A DNA stretch of 64,000 bases. It comes from Methylocystis sp. H62 (lineage in GTDB: Bacteria > Pseudomonadota > Alphaproteobacteria > Rhizobiales > Beijerinckiaceae). Under the pieces are notes generated by a model. It saw only the letters and a program-made list of their open reading frames with translations, searched no databases and had not been told where the DNA came from. The translations under genes and the position numbers were made by a program. Positions 18,252-28,314 of this stretch are shown piece by piece. The stretch covers positions 92,440 through 156,439 of the forward strand of contig NZ_JADNQZ010000050.1 in assembly GCF_015709515.1 (NCBI RefSeq). The letters run 5' to 3'. The stretch's first letter is position 1. Each line of letters starts with the position of its first letter.

Positions 18252-21200
18252 ATGACGCATTCGCTTCTCGCTTCGCGGCGTTTCGCGCCATTGTTTTGGC
18301 GTCAGTTCTTCGCGGCCTTCAACGACAACTTCTTGAAGAACGCTCTGGTGCTCTTGATCCTGGCGCACGCGGCCGAGGGCGGCGCGTCGCTTGTGACGCT
18401 CGCCGGCGCGGCCTTCATCGCGCCGTTTTTTCTTCTGTCGGCGATCGGCGGCGAGCTCGCCGACAAATATGACAAGGCGCGGGTCGTGCGCTGGGTGAGC
18501 CTCGCGGAGATCGCCGTCGCGGCATTGTCCGCGACCGGCTTTCTGTTCGCCAATATCCCGACGCTCTTTGGCGCGCTCATTCTCTTCGGCGTCACCGGCG
18601 CGCTGTTCGGCCCCGTCAAATACGGCATCTTGCCCGACCATCTGACGCGCGACGAACTTCCGGCGGGCAATGCGCTCGTCGAGAGCGCGACCTTTTTCGC
18701 AATTCTCAGCGGCACGGTCGCCGGCGGCATGGCGTTGCATGTCGGCGACGGGGTGATCCTCGCCGCGGGAGTCATGGGCGTCGCGGCGCTGGCGCTTGGC
18801 GCGGCGTGGCTAATTCCCCCAACGAGGCGCGCCGATCCCGATCTTGCGATCGACGCCAACGTCTTCCGCTCAACTTTCAAATTGCTGCGGCATTTGCGCG
18901 GTCAACGAGAACTGCGGCGGCTCGCCGTGGTGACGAGTCTCTTCTGGCTCTTCGGCTCGATCGCCATGTCGTTGACGCCCTCGCTCATCACCCAGACGCT
19001 GCATGGCGCGGAGATCCTCGTCAGCATTCATCTGGCGCTGTTCGCCGTCGGCATCGCCATCGGATCGGGGCTCGCCGCCTTCCTGCTCAAGGGCAAGATC
19101 GTGCTGCTGCCGACTGCCGTCGGCGCGGCGCTCGTCGCTTTTGCGTCCGCGGACCTCGGGCTCGCGCTGCTCCTTTCGAATGCGCCCGCCGCAGCGACGG
19201 CGCTGGCGCCGCAGGCCTATTTCGCTCAGCCGCTCGCCTGGCGCGCCGCGATCGATCTTTCACTGCTCGCGGTCGCCGGCGGGCTGATGATCGTTCCGTC
19301 CTTCGCCGCCATTCAGGCGCAGAGCGCGCCGCAGCAGCGCGCCCGCACCATCGCCGCCGTGAATGTGCAGAACGCCGCCTTCATGGCGCTTGGCGGCCTC
19401 GGGGTTGCGGGTCTGCAGAGCTTGGGCGTCTCTTTCGCGGCGCTGCTGATTGGCCTGGCCGTCGTCGCGCTCGTCGCGTCGATCTGGATCGTCACGGCGG
19501 TCGTCGCGTCGCCGTTGCAGGATCTGCTCTCGATCTACTTTCGCGCCTTCTATCGTCTTGAGGTGAAGGGGTTCGAAAATTTCGAGAAGGCGGGACCCAA
19601 TCCGATCGTCGCGCTCAACCATGTGAGTTTTCTCGACGCCGCGGCGATTTTCGCCGTCATGCCAAAGCAGCCGGTCTTCGCCGTCGACCGCGCAATCTCG
19701 CAGACGTGGTGGGCGAAGCCGTTTTTGAAATTCATGCGCGTGATCCCGCTCGATCCGGCCAATCCGCTTGGCGCGCGCGCGCTGATCAATGCGGTCAAGG
19801 ACGGGAATCCGCTGGTCATCTTCCCGGAAGGCCGGCTGACGGTCACCGGCAGTCTGATGAAAGTCTATGACGGAGCGGGGCTGATCGCGGAAAAATCCGG
19901 CGCGATGGTCGTCCCGGTGCACATCGACGGCGCCGAGGCGACGATGTTCTCGCGGCTGACGCGCGAACAGGCGCGCCGGCGGTGGTTTCCGAAATTCACG
20001 CTCACCGTGCTCGAACCTATTCGCCTCACGGTCGATGACGCGCTGAAAGGCAAGGCGCGGCGGATGGCGGCCGGCGCGGCGCTCTATCAGATCATGTCGG
20101 ATCTCGTCTTCCGCGCGACTAACGCCGATCGCACGCTTTTCGAAGCCGTGGTCGAAGCCGCGCGCACGCACGGGCTGTCGCGCGTCGCTCTCGAAGATCC
20201 GATCGCCGGCAAACTCAGCTATCGCAGGCTGCTGATCGGGACGCGCGCGCTCGCCGGCAAGATCGCCGCGATCGGCAGGCCGGGCGACGCGATCGGACTG
20301 ATGCTGCCGAACGCCAATGGCGCCGGCGTTTCGTTCCTCGCGGTCGTTTCAGCCGGCCGCGCGCCGGCGATGATCAATTTCACCGCCGGCGCCGCCAATA
20401 TTCTGGCGGGCTGCGAGGCGGCGCAGGCGAGGACGATTTTGACGTCGCGCGGCTTCATCGAGAAAGCCAAGCTCGAAAAGCTTGTCGCAGCGCTCGAAGA
20501 GAAAGTTGCGCTCGTCTATCTCGAAGACATGCGCGCGCGCATCTCCTTCGCCGACAGGCTGGACGCGCTCCGACGCTTCCGCAAGCCCGTCGTGGCGCGC
20601 AAGGCCGCGGAGATGGCGGCGATCCTTTTCACCTCGGGGTCGGAAGGCGCGCCGAAGGGCGTCGCCTTGTCGCATCGAAACATGCTCGCCAATGCGGCGC
20701 AGGCCGCCGCGCGCATCGACTTCGGCCGCACGGACAAGGTCTTCAACGTGCTGCCGATGTTCCATTCCTTCGGTCTGACGGTCGGCTTCACGCTGCCGCT
20801 GATCTCCGGCGTTCCGATCTATCTTTATCCCTCGCCCTTGCACTATCGCATCGTGCCGGAGCTGGTTTACGGCTCAAACGCCACGATTCTTTTCGGGACG
20901 GACACTTTTCTCGCCGGTTACGCGCGACCGGCGCACGCTTATGACTTCCGGTCGATACGTTATGTCGTCGCCGGCGCCGAGCCGGTGAAACAATCGACAC
21001 GCGATTTGTGGATGGAGAAGTTCGGCGTCCGCATCCTTGAAGGTTACGGCGTGACGGAAGCGTCGCCGGTCCTCGCGCTCAACACGCCGATGTTCAACAG
21101 ATTTGGCTCCGTCGGACGCCTGATGCCGGGCGTCGAACATCGGCTCGAACCCGTTCCCGGCGTGGAGGACGGCGGCAGGCTCTTGGTGCGAGGGCCGAAT

Positions 21201-21710
21201 GTGATGATGGGCTATCTCAAGATCGACAAGCCCGGCGTGGTGCAGCCGACCGAGAACGGCTGGCATGATACGGGCGATATCGTCGCCATCGACGCGCAGG
21301 GCTATGTGACGATCAAGGGGCGCGCCAAGCGCTTCGCCAAGGTCGGCGGCGAGATGGTGTCGCTCGCGGCGATCGAACAGCTGGCGGCGGAACTTTGGCC
21401 CGACGCGCTGTCGGCGGCGGCGACCGAGGTCGATCCGCGCAAGGGCGAGAGGATCATTCTTGTCACGCAGCGCAAGGACGCGACGCGCGCCGATTTTCAG
21501 GCCTACGCGAAATCGAAGGGCGCCTCCGACCTGATGATTCCGGCGGAGGTCGCGATCGTCGAGCAAGTGCCGCTTCTGGGCTCCGGCAAGCTCGATTTCG
21601 CGGCGGTGACCAGAATGGTGCGCGAGCGCGGGCGCTATATTCTGCCCAATCCGCGCCTGCCCAACGGTCTGCAGGGACGCATCGACGGCAACGCCGCTGC
21701 GCCTGCGTGA
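18252..21710 (+). CDS. LplT-type MFS transporter / lysophospholipid acyltransferase / acyl-ACP synthetase fusion
   Basis: A three-domain protein of 1152 residues. Residues ~1-405 form an MFS transporter like LplT (FNDNFLKNALVLLILA). Residues ~420-600 form a PlsC-type acyltransferase with NHVSFLDAA (H-x4-D) and FPEGRLTVTGSLMKVYDG. Residues ~620-1150 form an AMP-forming acyl-CoA/ACP synthetase with LFTSGSEGAPKGVALSHRN, GYGVTEASPVLALN, WHDTGDIVAID and the final lysine in GSGKLDF. In E. coli, LplT flips lysophosphatidylethanolamine inward and Aas re-acylates it; here all the activities would be in one chain. ATG 18252 begins the MFS domain; the open frame upstream of it has no conserved sequence. 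It is divergent from a TetR gene with paired operators between them. Confidence 0.92.
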   Translation: MTHSLLASRRFAPLFWRQFFAAFNDNFLKNALVLLILAHAAEGGASLVTLAGAAFIAPFFLLSAIGGELADKYDKARVVRWVSLAEIAVAALSATGFLFANIPTLFGALILFGVTGALFGPVKYGILPDHLTRDELPAGNALVESATFFAILSGTVAGGMALHVGDGVILAAGVMGVAALALGAAWLIPPTRRADPDLAIDANVFRSTFKLLRHLRGQRELRRLAVVTSLFWLFGSIAMSLTPSLITQTLHGAEILVSIHLALFAVGIAIGSGLAAFLLKGKIVLLPTAVGAALVAFASADLGLALLLSNAPAAATALAPQAYFAQPLAWRAAIDLSLLAVAGGLMIVPSFAAIQAQSAPQQRARTIAAVNVQNAAFMALGGLGVAGLQSLGVSFAALLIGLAVVALVASIWIVTAVVASPLQDLLSIYFRAFYRLEVKGFENFEKAGPNPIVALNHVSFLDAAAIFAVMPKQPVFAVDRAISQTWWAKPFLKFMRVIPLDPANPLGARALINAVKDGNPLVIFPEGRLTVTGSLMKVYDGAGLIAEKSGAMVVPVHIDGAEATMFSRLTREQARRRWFPKFTLTVLEPIRLTVDDALKGKARRMAAGAALYQIMSDLVFRATNADRTLFEAVVEAARTHGLSRVALEDPIAGKLSYRRLLIGTRALAGKIAAIGRPGDAIGLMLPNANGAGVSFLAVVSAGRAPAMINFTAGAANILAGCEAAQARTILTSRGFIEKAKLEKLVAALEEKVALVYLEDMRARISFADRLDALRRFRKPVVARKAAEMAAILFTSGSEGAPKGVALSHRNMLANAAQAAARIDFGRTDKVFNVLPMFHSFGLTVGFTLPLISGVPIYLYPSPLHYRIVPELVYGSNATILFGTDTFLAGYARPAHAYDFRSIRYVVAGAEPVKQSTRDLWMEKFGVRILEGYGVTEASPVLALNTPMFNRFGSVGRLMPGVEHRLEPVPGVEDGGRLLVRGPNVMMGYLKIDKPGVVQPTENGWHDTGDIVAIDAQGYVTIKGRAKRFAKVGGEMVSLAAIEQLAAELWPDALSAAATEVDPRKGERIILVTQRKDATRADFQAYAKSKGASDLMIPAEVAIVEQVPLLGSGKLDFAAVTRMVRERGRYILPNPRLPNGLQGRIDGNAAAPA

Positions 21711-22167
21711 ATAAGGGGTTGCGCGGGGGAACGCTGCATCGCAAACCTTTGGCGTCGCGGTCCTAGTCCTTCGAGACGCCGCCTTGGATCTCGGGATTGC
21801 CCGAGATCGACATTCAAATTCGCAAGTCGGGTAAACCCCACTTGCGGACGGCTCCTCAGGATGAGGACCGCTTACCAACATGTCGTTTGCGTCATCCAAG
21901 ACGCCAGAACCCCAAGGTCCCTCATCCTGAGGAGCCCTCGAAGAGGGCGTCTCGAAGGACGAGGGGCCCTTGCGCATCTTCATCACTCGATGAGCCAAGC
22001 CCGGATGTCGTCGAAGACGCCCAACTGGCCTGCGTGTCGCCGAGCGCGATGCAAAAACGCGCACCCAGCGCCGCGCCATGCGCCCGCCGCCGATCTCTCA
22101 AGCTCTTGATTAATACGTCCGCGCTTGCTTTATCGCGGCGCAATATCTTTCTCGGGAGCTGCGCCTC
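21711..22167. other. Gene-free gap with family B repeats
   Basis: This 457-base gap holds two family B palindromic repeats (about 21766-21870 and 21917-21965), recognisable by CTCATCCTGAGGAG and TCTCGAAGGACGAGG in opposite orientations. The rest, up to hss, has short open frames without protein-like features. GGGAG at 22154-22158 is the likely ribosome-binding site for hss. No RNA gene was recognised. Confidence 0.7.
21766..21965. repeat. Family B palindromic repeats, two copies
   Basis: The left copy runs from CCTTCGAGACGCCG to GGCTCCTCAGGATGAGGAC (21766-21870). The right copy runs from GTCCCTCATCCTGAGGAG to CGTCTCGAAGGACGAGGGG (21917-21965). The two are in opposite orientation, so the pair can fold into a larger structure. 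The same sequence occurs at 5165-5224 and 30116-30246. Confidence 0.75.
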
Positions 22168-23601
22168 ATGTCGACTTGGCCAAATTACGGCAAAATCACC
22201 GGTCCGATCGTGCTGATCGGCTTCGGCTCCATCGGCCGAGGCATTTTGCCGCTGATCGAGCGCCATTTCGATTTCGACACATCGCGCGTCACCGTCATCG
22301 ACCCTGTCGATACGCATCGCCGTCTGCTCGACGAGCGGGGCATAGCTTTTCTCAAAACCAAGCTGACGCCGGAGAACTACCGCGAAGTATTGACGCCGCT
22401 TTTGACCAAGGGTGAGGGCCAGGGATTTGTCGTCAATCTCTCGGTCGACGTTTCTTCGCTCGCGATCATCAAGCTCGCGCGCGAATTGAACGCGCTGTGC
22501 GTCGACACGGTGGTGGAGCCATGGCCGGGCTTCTACTTCGACAAGAGCATGTCCAATGAAGCGCGCACCAATTACGCCCTGCGCGAGACGGTGCTCGAAG
22601 AGCGCCGCAAAAATCCCGGCGGATCGACGGCGGTTTCCTGCGTCGGCGCCAATCCCGGCATGGTGTCCTGGTTCGTGAAGCAGGCGCTCGTCGATATCGC
22701 GCGCGACACCGGCGCCTTCGACAAGGAGCCGGAAACGCGCGCCGAATGGGGCGCGCTCGCGCAAAAGCTCGGGGTCAAGGGCGTTCACATCGCCGAACGC
22801 GACACCCAGCGCGCGCGCGATCCGAAGCCGCGCAATGTCTTCGTCAACACCTGGTCGGTCGAGGGCTTCGTCTCCGAGGGCCTGCAGCCCGCCGAGCTCG
22901 GCTGGGGCACGCATGAAAAATCCTTGCCCGACATCGGCCGCACGCATCCGGCCGGCTGCGGGGCGGCGATCTATCTGCTGTCGCCCGGCGCCAATACGCG
23001 CGTGCGCTCATGGTGTCCGACGCCGGGGCCGCAATATGGCTTCCTCGTCACCCACAATGAGTCGATCTCGATCGCGGATTATCTCACGCTGCGCGACGAG
23101 AAGGGTCAGGCGATCTATCGTCCGACCTGTCACTACGCCTATCATCCCGCCGACGACGCGGTGCTGTCTTTGCACGAGATGTTCGGCGCCGCCGGCAAGA
23201 TGCAGGAGAGCTGGACGATTCTCGACGAACACGAGATCGTCGATGGAATCGACGAACTCGGGGTGCTGCTCTACGGCCACGCCAAGAACGCCTACTGGTA
23301 CGGCTCGCAGCTCTCGATCGAGGAGACCCGCGATCTCGCGCCCTATCAGAACGCCACCGGACTGCAGGTGAGTTCGGCGGCGCTCGCCGGCATGGTCTGG
23401 GCGCTGGAGAATCCGCAGGCGGGAATCGTCGAAGCCGACGAGGTCGACTACAAGCGCTGCCTCGAAGTGCAACTGCCCTATCTCGGCCCGGTGAAGGGCT
23501 ATTACACGGATTGGACGCCGCTCGAGGGACGTCCCGGGCTGTTCCCGGAAGATATCGACGAAAGCGATCCCTGGCAGTTCAGGAATATTCTGGTGCGGTG
23601 A
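22168..23601 (+). CDS. hss: Homospermidine synthase
   Basis: A cytoplasmic NAD-dependent enzyme that makes sym-homospermidine from two putrescine molecules, the main polyamine of many alphaproteobacteria. The 477-residue product is full length. It has an N-terminal Rossmann motif IVLIGFGSIGRGILPLIERH, then SVDVSSLAIIKLARELN and CVGANPGMVSWFVKQAL, all typical of the saccharopine-dehydrogenase-like bacterial Hss family. It stands alone on the plus strand, with a repeat-filled gap upstream and a 164-base gap downstream. Confidence 0.95.
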   Translation: MSTWPNYGKITGPIVLIGFGSIGRGILPLIERHFDFDTSRVTVIDPVDTHRRLLDERGIAFLKTKLTPENYREVLTPLLTKGEGQGFVVNLSVDVSSLAIIKLARELNALCVDTVVEPWPGFYFDKSMSNEARTNYALRETVLEERRKNPGGSTAVSCVGANPGMVSWFVKQALVDIARDTGAFDKEPETRAEWGALAQKLGVKGVHIAERDTQRARDPKPRNVFVNTWSVEGFVSEGLQPAELGWGTHEKSLPDIGRTHPAGCGAAIYLLSPGANTRVRSWCPTPGPQYGFLVTHNESISIADYLTLRDEKGQAIYRPTCHYAYHPADDAVLSLHEMFGAAGKMQESWTILDEHEIVDGIDELGVLLYGHAKNAYWYGSQLSIEETRDLAPYQNATGLQVSSAALAGMVWALENPQAGIVEADEVDYKRCLEVQLPYLGPVKGYYTDWTPLEGRPGLFPEDIDESDPWQFRNILVR

Positions 23602-23765
23602 AGGCGCCTCAAGCGCAGCATTAGGAGGCGTCGAGAGTCGGCGCGCTTTTTTGTTCGGAAGGCCGCTTGCGCCGATAGCGTGTTCTCTATATGTTCTGAT
23701 TAGCGTCAAGTTCTGAGCGGTCGCCACGGCGATGCTCGGGGCGACGCTGGGCAGAGGTTGCGAAC

Positions 23766-24893
23766 ATGGGTGCGGCTCAGGCGTCGACAGAGATAACGGG
23801 CGCGCCGCAGCCGATCGACGCTGCGGCCCTCATCGAGGCCGGTCGCCGGCGCGGCCGCGGCGCGTTGTCGAAGCGCAGCGGCCGGTTCGAGAAGGAGACC
23901 CGCGAGGAGGCCGACGACGGCTGGGGGTCGCTCGAGAGTCTGCCGGCGCTCAAGACCAATTTCCACGTCGAGAAGCCGCGCACCATCATCACCAGGAATG
24001 ATTCGCCGGACATTTCTTTCGATCGCTCGATCAACCCCTATCGTGGCTGCGAGCATGGCTGCGTCTATTGCTTCGCGCGGCCGACGCACGCCTATATGGG
24101 CTTTTCGCCCGGCCTTGATTTCGAGACCGAGATCTTCGTCAAGGACGGCGCGGCGCAGCTTCTCGAACGCGAATTGTCGGCGCCGCGCTACGTTCCCAAG
24201 ACGATCGCCATCGGCACCAACACCGATCCCTATCAGCCCGCCGAGAAGAGCCATCGCGTCATGCGTTCGATCCTCGAAGTGCTGGCGCGCGCCAATCATC
24301 CGGTCGGCATCGTGACGAAGTCCGCGCTCGTCCTGCGCGACCTTGATCTGCTTGCGCCAATGGCGGCCAAGGGCCTCGCGAAGGTCGCGATCTCGGTGAC
24401 GACGCTCGACCGCAAGCTGGCGCGGCTGATGGAGCCGCGCGCCGCGACACCCGAGTTGCGGCTCGAAACCATCGAAAAGCTCAGCGCCGCCGGCGTGCCG
24501 ACGGCGGTGATGACGGCGCCGATCATTCCCGCCATCAATGACGACGAGATCGAGCGAATCTTGACGCGGGCCCACGCCGCCGGCGCGCGCGAGGCGGGCT
24601 ATGTGATGCTGCGGCTGCCGCACGAATTGCGCGATCTTTTCACCGAATGGCTGGCGACGCATTTTCCTGACCGGGCCCGCCGCGCCCTCGCGCTGGTGCG
24701 TTCGACGCGAGACGGCAAGCTTTACGATGCGTCTTTCGGGACCCGCATGAAAGGCGATGGGCCCTACGCCTGGATGATCGGCCGGCGTTTCGAGCTTGCG
24801 GCCGCTCGGCTCGGTTTTGCGCAGAAAACAAGATTGCGAACGGATCTGTTCGAGCCGCCCCGACGCGCGCCGCAGCAGCTCAACCTCTTCTGA
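23766..24893 (+). CDS. PA0069-family radical SAM protein
   Basis: A radical SAM protein of 375 residues. The cluster motif is C-x3-C-x2-C in NPYRGCEHGCVYCFARPTH (residues ~92-110), the variant found in the spore-photoproduct-lyase-like PA0069 family. Downstream, IGTNTDPYQPAEK and VGIVTKSALVLRDLDLL are family-typical. The C-terminus is basic with the ending RRAPQQLNLF, common in this group. The substrate is unknown; DNA repair is sometimes suggested from the photolyase-like relatives but is not shown. The ATG at 23766 follows AGAGGTTG. Confidence 0.9.
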   Translation: MGAAQASTEITGAPQPIDAAALIEAGRRRGRGALSKRSGRFEKETREEADDGWGSLESLPALKTNFHVEKPRTIITRNDSPDISFDRSINPYRGCEHGCVYCFARPTHAYMGFSPGLDFETEIFVKDGAAQLLERELSAPRYVPKTIAIGTNTDPYQPAEKSHRVMRSILEVLARANHPVGIVTKSALVLRDLDLLAPMAAKGLAKVAISVTTLDRKLARLMEPRAATPELRLETIEKLSAAGVPTAVMTAPIIPAINDDEIERILTRAHAAGAREAGYVMLRLPHELRDLFTEWLATHFPDRARRALALVRSTRDGKLYDASFGTRMKGDGPYAWMIGRRFELAAARLGFAQKTRLRTDLFEPPRRAPQQLNLF

Positions 24894-25080
24894 GCCCATC
24901 CTAGGCTGGTCTCCGCCGAGCTTATCGCGCTCGCGCGGGCCGAGAATTCTTTGGACGCCGCCGCAAACGCCGTCTTTCCGGTTGCCAGCCCCCCGCGCAC
25001 CGCGCTTTATTCGCTGCGCGGTTCTGCGCTGACGCCACTGTTGCGCGGCGCCCTTAGCGATCAGCCCGGGGGGAGCGTTG

Positions 25081-25692
25081 GTGACGGCGAAGGGGCCTCA
25101 TTTTCGGCTGGAAGCGCAGCTGCGCCGGAAAGGCGTCTGGCCGATCGCCGGCGTCGACGAGGTCGGACGCGGGCCGCTCGCGGGTCCGGTGGCGGCGGCG
25201 GCGGTGATTCTCGATCCCGAACGACGGCCGCGGGGCCTCGATGATTCGAAGGCGCTGAATCAGGCGCAGCGCGAAGAAGCGTTTGAGCGCATCATGGCCA
25301 GCGCTCTCGCCGTGAGCGTCGCCTTCGTCGCGCCCGCGGAAATCGACCGCATCAATATCCGCCAGGCGACGCTCGCGGCGATGGCGCGGGCCGTCGCCGG
25401 CCTTTCCCAGACGCCGGCCTATCTTCTCATCGACGGCAACGACCGGCCGCCGGTCAACTGCCCTTGCCAATTGATCATCAAGGGCGACGCGACCGCGCTT
25501 TCGATCGCCGCAGCCTCGATCGTCGCCAAGGTCGCGCGCGACGCCATGATGCGCCGCCTCGCCGTCCATTATCCGCACTATGGTTTTGAGACCAATGTCG
25601 GCTACGCCGTGCAGCGTCACCTTGACGCGCTGGCGCTGCACGGCGCGAGCCCGGCGCATCGCGTCAGCTTCGCGCCCGTGCGCGAGGCGTGA
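25081..25692 (+). CDS. rnhB: Ribonuclease HII
   Basis: Cleaves RNA in RNA-DNA hybrids and at ribonucleotides misincorporated in DNA. About 203 residues with the RNase HII signature [16 protein letters not shown] (the first two catalytic acids), [23 protein letters not shown] and [23 protein letters not shown] 25081 is preferred to TTG 25078 because GGGGAG ends about 6 bases before it. The next gene, 146 bases downstream, is the ccrM methylase, so two DNA maintenance genes are neighbours, as in many alphaproteobacteria. Confidence 0.95.
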   Translation: MTAKGPHFRLEAQLRRKGVWPIAGVDEVGRGPLAGPVAAAAVILDPERRPRGLDDSKALNQAQREEAFERIMASALAVSVAFVAPAEIDRINIRQATLAAMARAVAGLSQTPAYLLIDGNDRPPVNCPCQLIIKGDATALSIAAASIVAKVARDAMMRRLAVHYPHYGFETNVGYAVQRHLDALALHGASPAHRVSFAPVREA

Positions 25693-25775
25693 GGCCTTCG
25701 TCAACTATTCGCTAACCTTTTTACTTCTTTAAGACTTCCGTTCGAAAAAGAGACGTCGGCGTTTTGCCAATCTAA

Positions 25776-27011
<1,236 letters not shown>

Positions 27012-27018
27012 TTAATAT

Positions 27019-27102
27019 CCGTCATTGCGAGGAGCGGAGCGACGAAGCAATCCAGAGTCGTGGGTGCCACTCTGGATTGCTTCGCTTCGCTCGCAATGAC
27101 GG
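27019..27102. repeat. Dispersed palindromic repeat, family A (ccrM-uppP gap)
   Basis: CCGTCATTGCGAGGAG pairs with CTCGCAATGACGG, with an inner pair GCAATCCAGAGT/ACTCTGGATTGC. It lies between convergent genes, where such repeats often act as bidirectional terminators. It is the same family as 2796-2879. Confidence 0.85.
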
Positions 27103-27104
27103 CC

Positions 27105-27977
27105 TTACGCCAAAAAGCCCGCGTAGAAGCCGACGAGCAGCACGATTCCGATGAAGGCGCGGTAGAAGACGAAGGGCCAGGCGGAGAAGCGCTCGAGAAT
27201 CCGCAGCAAGCCCCAGATCGCGACAAAGGCGGAGATCGAGGCGACGAAAAGCCCGAGCGTCAGCACCGCCCAGCCGTGGAAATCGAGCTGCGCCTTATGT
27301 AGCTCCCACAGCTCCTTGAGGCCCGCGAGGGCGATCGCCGGCAGGCCGAGCAGGAAGGAAAAGCGCGCCGCTTCCTCCCGCTTCAGGTCGAGAAACATCG
27401 CCGCCGTCAGAGTCGAGCCCGAGCGCGACACGCCCGGAATGAGCGCGCCGACCTGCGCGAATCCGACGATCATCGCGTCCTTCAGGCTGACATGTTCGAG
27501 CGTGCGCTTGTGATTGCAATAGAGCTCGGCGATGGCGAGCAGCGCCGCCATCACGATGCAGGAAATGCCGATCACCGGCAGGGTGCGCAGCGGCGAGCCG
27601 CAGGTGTTGAGCGTATGCGACAGCGCGAGGCCGGCGATGCCGATCGGGACGGTCGCGAGCGCGATCCAGACCACGAAGCGAAAGGTCCAGTCGTTGAAAT
27701 CGCGTCGCACCAGCGCCCGTACGGAGCCCTCGGCGAGCGCGCGAATGTCGCTCCAGAAATAGCTGACGACGGCGGCGAGCGCCGCGAGCTGCATCGCTGC
27801 TGAAAAGGCGGAGCCGGGATCCTTCCAGCCGAGCAGCGCCGGCACGATGCGCATATGCGCGGTGGAGGAGATCGGCAGAAGCTCGGTGATGCCCTGCACC
27901 ACGCCAAGAACGGCGACTTTCATATAACCGAGATCGACAAAACCGGTGTCGAGCCCATTCGTGCAAGCGGTCGCCAT
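27105..27977 (-). CDS. uppP: Undecaprenyl-diphosphate phosphatase
   Basis: An integral membrane enzyme that dephosphorylates C55-PP so the lipid carrier can be reused for peptidoglycan and other polymers. The product has 290 residues from 27977 or 272 from the internal ATG at 27923, which fits the family start better (MKVAVLGVVQGITELLPIS). Both catalytic motifs are present: QGITELLPISSTAH and PGVSRSGSTLTAAMFLDL. The rest is hydrophobic with about eight membrane spans. It is convergent with ccrM across a family A repeat. Confidence 0.94.
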   Translation of the reverse strand: MATACTNGLDTGFVDLGYMKVAVLGVVQGITELLPISSTAHMRIVPALLGWKDPGSAFSAAMQLAALAAVVSYFWSDIRALAEGSVRALVRRDFNDWTFRFVVWIALATVPIGIAGLALSHTLNTCGSPLRTLPVIGISCIVMAALLAIAELYCNHKRTLEHVSLKDAMIVGFAQVGALIPGVSRSGSTLTAAMFLDLKREEAARFSFLLGLPAIALAGLKELWELHKAQLDFHGWAVLTLGLFVASISAFVAIWGLLRILERFSAWPFVFYRAFIGIVLLVGFYAGFLA

Positions 27978-28109
27978 AGAGGCCCTCGTCTCGTTTGTCG
28001 GCCCCGCGACGAATCACGAAGGCGCCAAGCGACTCCGACTTCTGGCAAACAAGCCGGCCGCGATCAAGGCGAGGCGCAGGCAATCGCGCGACGCCTGTGC
28101 GTTTGCGCA

Positions 28110-28234
28110 TCCCTCCCCTTTACGGGGAGGGTGGCCCCGCGAAGCGGGGGCGGGTGGGGTGGCATTCCACTCGATCTGATACGCCAAGCCCCACCCGGCG
28201 GGCTGTGCCCGCCGACCTCCCCGCAAGGGGCAGG
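28110..28234. repeat. GC-rich palindromic repeat, family C
   Basis: CCCTCCCCTTTACGGGGAGGG, CCCCGCGAAGCGGGG, CCCCACCCGGCGGGCTG and GACCTCCCCGCAAGGGG form several nested palindromes in the gap between uppP and the OFA transporter. It is related in sequence to the element at 8020-8156. Confidence 0.7.
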
Positions 28235-28314
28235 TATTTTGCGCCAACATTTAGGACTGTTGTTCGCCGAATACGCTGAGGGAAGTGGCGTCGAAGAACG
28301 GCGCCTTCACAAGA

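Noticed and set aside
23605..23652. Intrinsic terminator after hss (CGCCTC/GAGGCG with a T-run)
   Set aside because: The hairpin ends 17 bases before the T-run and a 14-base loop separates its arms, so it is not a convincing terminator.
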